From positions 1 to 10,735 of the forward strand of contig JAGHCO010000065.1 in NCBI GenBank assembly GCA_021160405.1: a DNA stretch of 10,735 bases, in the 5' to 3' direction. The stretch comes from Candidatus Aerophobota bacterium (GTDB taxonomy: Bacteria > Aerophobota > Aerophobia > Aerophobales > JAGHCO01). The position numbers and the translations under genes are program-made. The first letter of the stretch is position 1; each line of letters starts with the position of its first letter. Below are positions 6,772 to 10,735 of this stretch, in pieces. Under the pieces are notes generated by a model. It was not told where the DNA came from. It saw only the letters and a program-made list of their open reading frames with translations, and did not search any database.

Positions 6772-7557
6772 TCATTCTACCGTCTCGCGCTGGAAGGCAA
6801 ATTGAGAGATTAATATAAAGACAATGTCAAGAATTATAATTATACTTAGGGAGGGAAGGATTTCCCTCCATCCCCAACCGTGGATAGTTAGCTCTCTTAT
6901 AGAAGTTACGGCAAGGGAGACTGGATTTACCTTAGCAATAGCAGCAAGCCATTTTGGCATTACAGTTATGGGAAATAAAGCATTGCTGGTAAACATTAGG
7001 GGCATCATGAAAAAGTTAACTACGGCCATCAGGGTTTCATGAGTCTTAATTATTGAGGCTAAGGTTAAAGATAGACCAGATAAAATTAAACTAAACAGCA
7101 TAGCAATAAGTATAATTAGTAGTATACCAAAAATTCCTGTTTGAAAGTGGACTCCAAGTAGAGAAGCAATAGCAACGATTATCACTACCTGTATCGCTCC
7201 CTGGATCATACTGGAGATGCTTTTTCCTAAAGGAATTGCTCCCCGGTTAATGGGTGAGGCTAACAGCTTTTCCAAATACCCAATACGTCTATCCCAAATT
7301 ATAGAGAGTCCTCCAAATACTCCCCCAAAGAGAACAGTCATAAGAATTATTCCAGGAGTCATAAAATCAAGGTAACTTTTTGCTCCCAAGGCTCTGGCTG
7401 CTATGGGATTATTGGTTATTCCACTCATCATATTACCCATTAATCCTAACCAAATAAGTGGTTGAACAACAACCATTATCAACCTTGTTCTCTGGCGAAA
7501 AAACTTTATCAGCTCTCTATAAGCTACCCACCAGCTATCCACAATTAAATTTATCAT
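6772..7557 (-). CDS. ABC-2 type transporter permease (DrrB/NodJ-like)
   Basis: This is the 261-residue membrane half of an ABC exporter, forming the channel with the ATPase encoded just upstream. Six hydrophobic segments can be picked out, and the layout fits the ABC2_membrane family: a cytoplasmic N-terminus with a REL-like amphipathic stretch, FGGVFGGLSIIWDRRIGYLEKLLASPINR near residues 77-105, and the closing PVSLAVTSIRELTIHG segment. The start ATG overlaps the ATPase stop codon (ATGA at 7554-7557) and has no clear Shine-Dalgarno, so translational coupling is likely. Its own stop overlaps the alternative upstream mtlD ATG. Relatives export drugs, polyketides, lipo-oligosaccharides or polysaccharides; the cargo here cannot be told from sequence. 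Confidence 0.9.
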   Translation of the reverse strand: MINLIVDSWWVAYRELIKFFRQRTRLIMVVVQPLIWLGLMGNMMSGITNNPIAARALGAKSYLDFMTPGIILMTVLFGGVFGGLSIIWDRRIGYLEKLLASPINRGAIPLGKSISSMIQGAIQVVIIVAIASLLGVHFQTGIFGILLIILIAMLFSLILSGLSLTLASIIKTHETLMAVVNFFMMPLMFTSNALFPITVMPKWLAAIAKVNPVSLAVTSIRELTIHGWGWREILPSLSIIIILDIVFILISQFAFQRETVE

Positions 7558-8573
7558 CGGCGAAGTTTTCTTTTCATAATGCGAGTTTTTATCAAACTTT
7601 CTCTACTTTCCTCTTTTTCTTGAATTGTCCTACCAGTAAAGTGAAGGTATACATCTTCCAGGGAGGGTCTTTTCAGGCGAATAGAATTAATATTTATCCC
7701 ATTTCTTTGAGAGATAGAAAAGATTTCTGGTATAATTTTATCTCCTCTCTGGCTGACTACTATTTGATAAATTTTATCTCTGCCAAGGTTAACTTTCTTT
7801 ACCTGAGGAATTTGTCTAACTTCTCCTAACACCTTTTGAATTTTTCCATTGCTAACTTCGGAAAAATTTACTGTGATGATATCCCCACCTATCTGTTGCT
7901 TTAGATTCTCTGGACTATCTATAGCCTTTATTTTTCCTTCATCAATAACGGCAACCCGATCACAAAGGGCATCTGCCTCTTCCATATAATGTGTGGTAAG
8001 GAAAATGGTCATCTGGTTGCGGCGGCGCAGGTTTCTGATATATTCCCAGATAGTTTGTCTGGTTTGAACATCTAATCCTAAGGTTGGCTCGTCTAAGAAT
8101 AGGACCTTGGGACGATGAATTAATGCCTCAGCTATATCTAACCGCTTCAGCATTCCTCCAGAAAAGGTGAGAGCTAAGTTGTTTTTTCGATCAAATAGGT
8201 CAAACATCTTTAAAACTTCTTCACTGCGTTTTTCTATCTCTTCTCTGGAAAGATGATAAAAACGGCCTTGAAGATAAATATTTTCAAGGCAAGTTAAGCG
8301 ATCATCAATGGCTGTTTCCTGGGCAGCGTAGCCAGTATCACGCTTTATTTGCTCAGGGTGTTTTACTATATCAACCCCATTGAGAAAGAGCTCTCCCCTG
8401 GTTGGCCTGAGCAAGCCAATTAATACCTTAATGGTGGTCGATTTTCCTGCTCCATTAGGTCCTAAAAATCCAAAAATCTCTCCCTTGTTTACATAAAAGG
8501 AGATATTGTTTACCGCTACAATTCCTCCTTTATAAATTTTAGTTAAATTCTTTACCTCAATTGCCTTTTCCAT
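7554..8573 (-). CDS. ABC transporter ATP-binding protein (DrrA-like)
   Basis: This is the 339-residue nucleotide-binding subunit that powers the adjacent permease. The motifs are complete and in order: Walker A GPNGAGKST (38-46), Q-loop Gln85, signature FSGGM (137-141), Walker B VLFLDEP (157-163) and switch His195 in TTHYMEEADAL. The SGGM form of the signature and a C-terminal extension of about 100 residues ending SLEDVYLHFTGR are typical of daunorubicin-resistance-type (DrrA) ATPases, so this is an exporter subunit and not an importer. The ATG at 8573 follows an in-frame stop, so the start cannot lie upstream. Its AGGAG (8587-8591) is unusually far, 13 bases, from that ATG, which may lower initiation. 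It is the first gene of the operon. Confidence 0.94.
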   Translation of the reverse strand: MEKAIEVKNLTKIYKGGIVAVNNISFYVNKGEIFGFLGPNGAGKSTTIKVLIGLLRPTRGELFLNGVDIVKHPEQIKRDTGYAAQETAIDDRLTCLENIYLQGRFYHLSREEIEKRSEEVLKMFDLFDRKNNLALTFSGGMLKRLDIAEALIHRPKVLFLDEPTLGLDVQTRQTIWEYIRNLRRRNQMTIFLTTHYMEEADALCDRVAVIDEGKIKAIDSPENLKQQIGGDIITVNFSEVSNGKIQKVLGEVRQIPQVKKVNLGRDKIYQIVVSQRGDKIIPEIFSISQRNGININSIRLKRPSLEDVYLHFTGRTIQEKEESRESLIKTRIMKRKLRR

Positions 8574-8599
8574 TTATTCTATTTATCTCCTAAACTATT

Positions 8600-8629
8600 C
8601 TATTATTATCAATTTGATGAAAAAGTCAA
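8600..8629 (-). promoter_or_regulatory. Probable promoter of the exporter-mtlD operon
   Basis: On the minus strand a -35-like TTGACT is at 8629-8624. The best -10 choices are TAATAG at 8605-8600 (18-base spacer) or TAATAA at 8608-8603 (15-base spacer). A short inverted pair TTTGA/TCAAA (8613-8617 and 8626-8630) overlaps the -35 box and could be an operator, but arms of five bases are weak evidence. Confidence 0.45.
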
Positions 8630-8642
8630 ATAAATATGGTTA

Positions 8643-8693
8643 ATCTCGTTTATCTGGTTTAAATCAACGTCGAACGTAGAACCTTGAACGATT
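8643..8693 (+). repeat. Degenerate short tandem repeats in the divergent intergenic region
   Basis: Two neighbouring 9-mers, ATCTCGTTT and ATCTGGTTT, occupy 8643-8660. Four period-7 units then cover 8666-8693: AACGTCG, AACGTAG, AACCTTG and AACGATT. They end just before the -35 box of the DUF3108 promoter. They may be binding sites for a regulator, or the decayed remains of a simple heptamer repeat. The remainder of 8574-8760 holds the two divergent promoters and the leaders of both genes. Confidence 0.45.
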
Positions 8694-8695
8694 TA

Positions 8696-8724
8696 TTGCC
8701 AAATCTTGCTGTTTGTGGTATAAT
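8696..8724 (+). promoter_or_regulatory. Strong extended -10 promoter for the DUF3108 gene
   Basis: A -35 box TTGCCA at 8696-8701, a 17-base spacer, and a consensus -10 TATAAT at 8719-8724 preceded by TGG make this the best promoter match in the window. Transcription would start near 8731. That rules out the in-frame TTG at 8713 as a translation start for this transcript. Confidence 0.75.
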
Positions 8725-8747
8725 AAGAAAAAAGTTAACCTGAAACC

Positions 8748-8751
8748 GGAG
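8748..8751 (+). promoter_or_regulatory. Ribosome binding site supporting the TTG start at 8761
   Basis: GGAG lies nine bases before the TTG at 8761, and no ATG in the same frame lies nearby at the head of the gene. This favours a TTG start placed immediately before a basic stretch and a hydrophobic signal segment. Confidence 0.5.
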
Positions 8752-8760
8752 TTCCGTAAA

Positions 8761-9492
8761 TTGACACTTTCTCGCAACAACAAGTTTAAACTGTTCATCT
8801 ATTTTTTATCTTTCTTATTTTTAACTAATTCACCTGGGACCTCTCATCCCTTTAAAGTAGGGGAAAAACTGGTGTATAATGTTAAACTCTTAGGTTTACC
8901 TATAGGTAGACAGACACTTGATATAAGGAATATCACTGAAGTTAATGGTTATCCAACCTATCTTTTTACCTCCCATACCAAAGGTTCAAAATTTCTTTCC
9001 CTTTTCTTTAATCTCGAGGATGAGATAGTAAGCTTCGCTGATTTAAAAACTCTTTACCCCCGAATGGTGAGAATGAATATTTGTGAGGGCTCTCGCCAGA
9101 AAAAAGTAAATATCTTAGTTGATCTGGAAAATAAAACTGCCGTATTTAAAAATATAAAAGAGGATAAGAAACAAAAGAAAAAAATTTCTTATCCTTTTTT
9201 AGATATGCTTAGTTTAGTTTATTGGTTAAGAGACCAACAACTAACGGTGGGGAGGGTTTTCTCTATCCTTTTGGTGGATAGCTGTGGTTTTAAAGAGATA
9301 AAAATTAAGATAACAGGGATAGAAAAAGTATATACTTACAAAGGGGTTTACGAGGCTTTGGTTTGCAAAGAAATTACCGATAAAGCAGGGATTAAGATGT
9401 GGTTTTCCACCGATGATAGACACCTGCCTCTTCAGATTCAGGTATCAACTCCCCTTGGATTTTTAATTGCTATATTAAAGGAAATTCACTAA
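8761..9492 (+). CDS. Secreted DUF3108 domain protein
   Basis: This protein has 243 residues if read from TTG at 8761. A basic n-region (SRNNKFK) and a hydrophobic core (LFIYFLSFLFL) form a probable Sec signal peptide. No lipobox cysteine is seen, so the mature protein is probably soluble or loosely attached in the periplasm. The mature part begins HPFKVGEKLVYNVKLLGLPIGRQTL and continues with alternating beta-strand patterns (KGSKFLSLFFNLEDEIVSF, YPRMVRMNI, PLQIQVSTPLG). This matches DUF3108, a family of envelope proteins of unknown function with a predicted beta-rich fold; the assignment is from recognition, not a search. It stands alone with its own promoter and shares four bases with the convergent barrel gene. 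Confidence 0.75.
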   Translation: MTLSRNNKFKLFIYFLSFLFLTNSPGTSHPFKVGEKLVYNVKLLGLPIGRQTLDIRNITEVNGYPTYLFTSHTKGSKFLSLFFNLEDEIVSFADLKTLYPRMVRMNICEGSRQKKVNILVDLENKTAVFKNIKEDKKQKKKISYPFLDMLSLVYWLRDQQLTVGRVFSILLVDSCGFKEIKIKITGIEKVYTYKGVYEALVCKEITDKAGIKMWFSTDDRHLPLQIQVSTPLGFLIAILKEIH

Positions 9493-10735
9493 AAGAGTTT
9501 AACCTTCATTCCCAGACTAATCTTTTTTTTGGGGAGCTTGTAGTATTTTTGATCCTTCAATGCCCACAAATAATAATCGTTCAACTCTAATTCAGCAAAT
9601 ACCTCCCAGTTTTTATTTTTTCTGGAGAATTTAAATCTTTCTTTCCAACCAGCAGGTAACTCTTTTGAAGAATCTTCTAAATCGTAGTATCTCTTACCAA
9701 TCCATTCTCCTCCTACTGCAACTGACCAGCCTTTTTCTTCCCATTTTAACCAGAGCTGTCCACTATTCTCAGGAGAGTTAGGAATTTTTTCTTTAGGGTT
9801 GTTAATATTCCTTGTTTTCTGGCTAACAAAGATTAACTCCTGCTTAAAAGAAGGACTAAGATTATAGGTGAGTCCTAATTTCCATCCCTGCTGGTTTAAT
9901 TTAACATTTACTGGTTTGTTTTCATTTCCATCCCAGTCCCAGACAATTCCTTCGCCATTACTGAAGAATCCTTCCAAAAAGATATCTGTTTTGGGCAGAT
10001 TATGGTATCCCAATCTTAATCGGTAATCCCATATATTTACCGCATTTAATTTATCATTTATATCTACATAGTCTCTGCTTAAGTATAACTCAGAAAACTG
10101 AGGAAGATAAAATTTCTTCTCCACACTGAGATTTAACTTCCAGAAAGGTTTAAAGCGATAGTTAATCTTAAGAGAAGGCAAAAATTCTGCTGAGGGTTCA
10201 TCCTTAATTCCTTTTACTCCTCCCTCTAAACTTACCACTATATTCTTACCTGAAAACAAGGATTTGTGTTTTCCCCAGAGATAAATTTGGTTTTTCTGGC
10301 GATTGTAATCTCCCTTAAGAGATTCCCAGTCTCCCCTAATACCCAGGCTTACAGGGCTATTTCTCATTTGCATTTCTATACCAGCACCAAAAGTTGTATC
10401 TTCCCATTTTGTAGTAACTCCACTAACTGGTAGATCCGATCCTCCTACTGTTTCTACCCATCCACTTAACTTAAAAGTGTTTCTCTTTCTAAGTAGTTCC
10501 CAGTTTGGTTGGAGAAAAATTCTATTTTGATTTCTTTTTTTATTAAAAAATTCTAATTTTCCCTGATATCCCCCTGCTACTAATCCCCATCCACTTTCTT
10601 TTGATCGCTTCCAGCTAATCCCCAGCTTAACTTTATCACCTTCCTTAGACAGCCTTCGAATCTGTTTTGTAGCTTCATCTTCATAAATATTCCACAGAGG
10701 AGAAGAGTTTCTTTCCATAACTAAAAGATATCCAT
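9489..10735 (-). CDS. Outer-membrane beta-barrel protein, C-terminal part (TonB-dependent receptor-like), 5' end beyond the window
   Basis: The reading frame is open to the right edge, so only the C-terminal 415 or so residues are present. The methionine at 10718 is internal or at least unproven as a start, since GYLLV precedes it in frame. The protein has many alternating polar/hydrophobic strands rich in Trp, Tyr and Gly, with charged loops between them, and ends in Phe (LGMKVKLF), as barrel proteins recognised by the BAM machinery do. The segment LPQFSELYLS followed about 20 residues later by YRLRLGY resembles the C-terminal barrel of TonB-dependent receptors. The usual NPxLxPE motif is degenerate (INDKLNAVNIWD) and the plug domain, if any, is out of view. 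Substrate is unknown. Stop codon TAG at 9489-9491 overlaps the DUF3108 stop. Confidence 0.7.
   Translation of the reverse strand, partial: GYLLVMERNSSPLWNIYEDEATKQIRRLSKEGDKVKLGISWKRSKESGWGLVAGGYQGKLEFFNKKRNQNRIFLQPNWELLRKRNTFKLSGWVETVGGSDLPVSGVTTKWEDTTFGAGIEMQMRNSPVSLGIRGDWESLKGDYNRQKNQIYLWGKHKSLFSGKNIVVSLEGGVKGIKDEPSAEFLPSLKINYRFKPFWKLNLSVEKKFYLPQFSELYLSRDYVDINDKLNAVNIWDYRLRLGYHNLPKTDIFLEGFFSNGEGIVWDWDGNENKPVNVKLNQQGWKLGLTYNLSPSFKQELIFVSQKTRNINNPKEKIPNSPENSGQLWLKWEEKGWSVAVGGEWIGKRYYDLEDSSKELPAGWKERFKFSRKNKNWEVFAELELNDYYLWALKDQKYYKLPKKKISLGMKVKLF

Noticed and set aside
7458..7829. 123-codon plus-strand open frame opposite the ABC exporter genes
   Set aside because: It spans the overlap of two well-supported genes on the other strand, has no family resemblance, and its composition is what antisense reading would give.

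Overview
The window is about 10.7 kb of AT-rich, gene-dense bacterial DNA with eleven protein genes, one of them cut by the right edge. There are no tRNA or rRNA genes, no CRISPR array and no transposase. No gene-free stretch reaches 300 bases; the longest are 1-121, 3615-3729 and 8574-8760, and all three are described. An RnfB protein rich in iron-sulfur motifs points to anaerobic energy metabolism. A protein with a beta-barrel-type C-terminus and a secreted DUF3108 protein point to an outer membrane. I cannot name the phylum from this sequence; an anaerobic, diderm, low-GC lineage (perhaps an uncultivated one) fits best.

Left block, plus strand (122-4563): rpsI (ribosomal protein uS9), accD (acetyl-CoA carboxylase beta subunit), pyrG (CTP synthase), rnfA and rnfB (two subunits of the Rnf ferredoxin:NAD+ oxidoreductase). 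A good sigma-70-type promoter lies just before rpsI. The genes are close together and pyrG and rnfA share four bases, so the block can be read as one mixed housekeeping and energy operon. Between rnfA and rnfB sits a 94-bp palindromic element with perfect 27-bp inverted arms. It looks like a REP/MITE-type insertion and is the clearest structural oddity here.

Middle block, minus strand (8573 down to 4547): an ABC-2 type exporter (DrrA-like ATPase and its permease), then mannitol-1-phosphate 5-dehydrogenase (mtlD), then a zinc-dependent sorbitol/threonine-dehydrogenase-like enzyme. The spacing and overlaps indicate one operon with its own promoter near 8600-8629. Two sugar-alcohol-type dehydrogenases behind an exporter, with no phosphotransferase or other uptake gene beside them, is an unusual combination. 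Its purpose is not clear from the sequence.

Right block: a divergently transcribed DUF3108 gene with a strong extended -10 promoter (8696-8724) and a probable TTG start. It meets, tail to tail, the 3' part of a minus-strand gene for an outer-membrane beta-barrel, probably of the TonB-dependent receptor type. Two convergent gene pairs (rnfB/dehydrogenase and DUF3108/barrel) overlap at their stop codons and have no visible terminator between them.

Most of the window is ordinary core genome. The items most worth following are the palindrome inside the rnfA-rnfB junction, the placement of rnfAB behind pyrG, and the exporter-mtlD-dehydrogenase operon.
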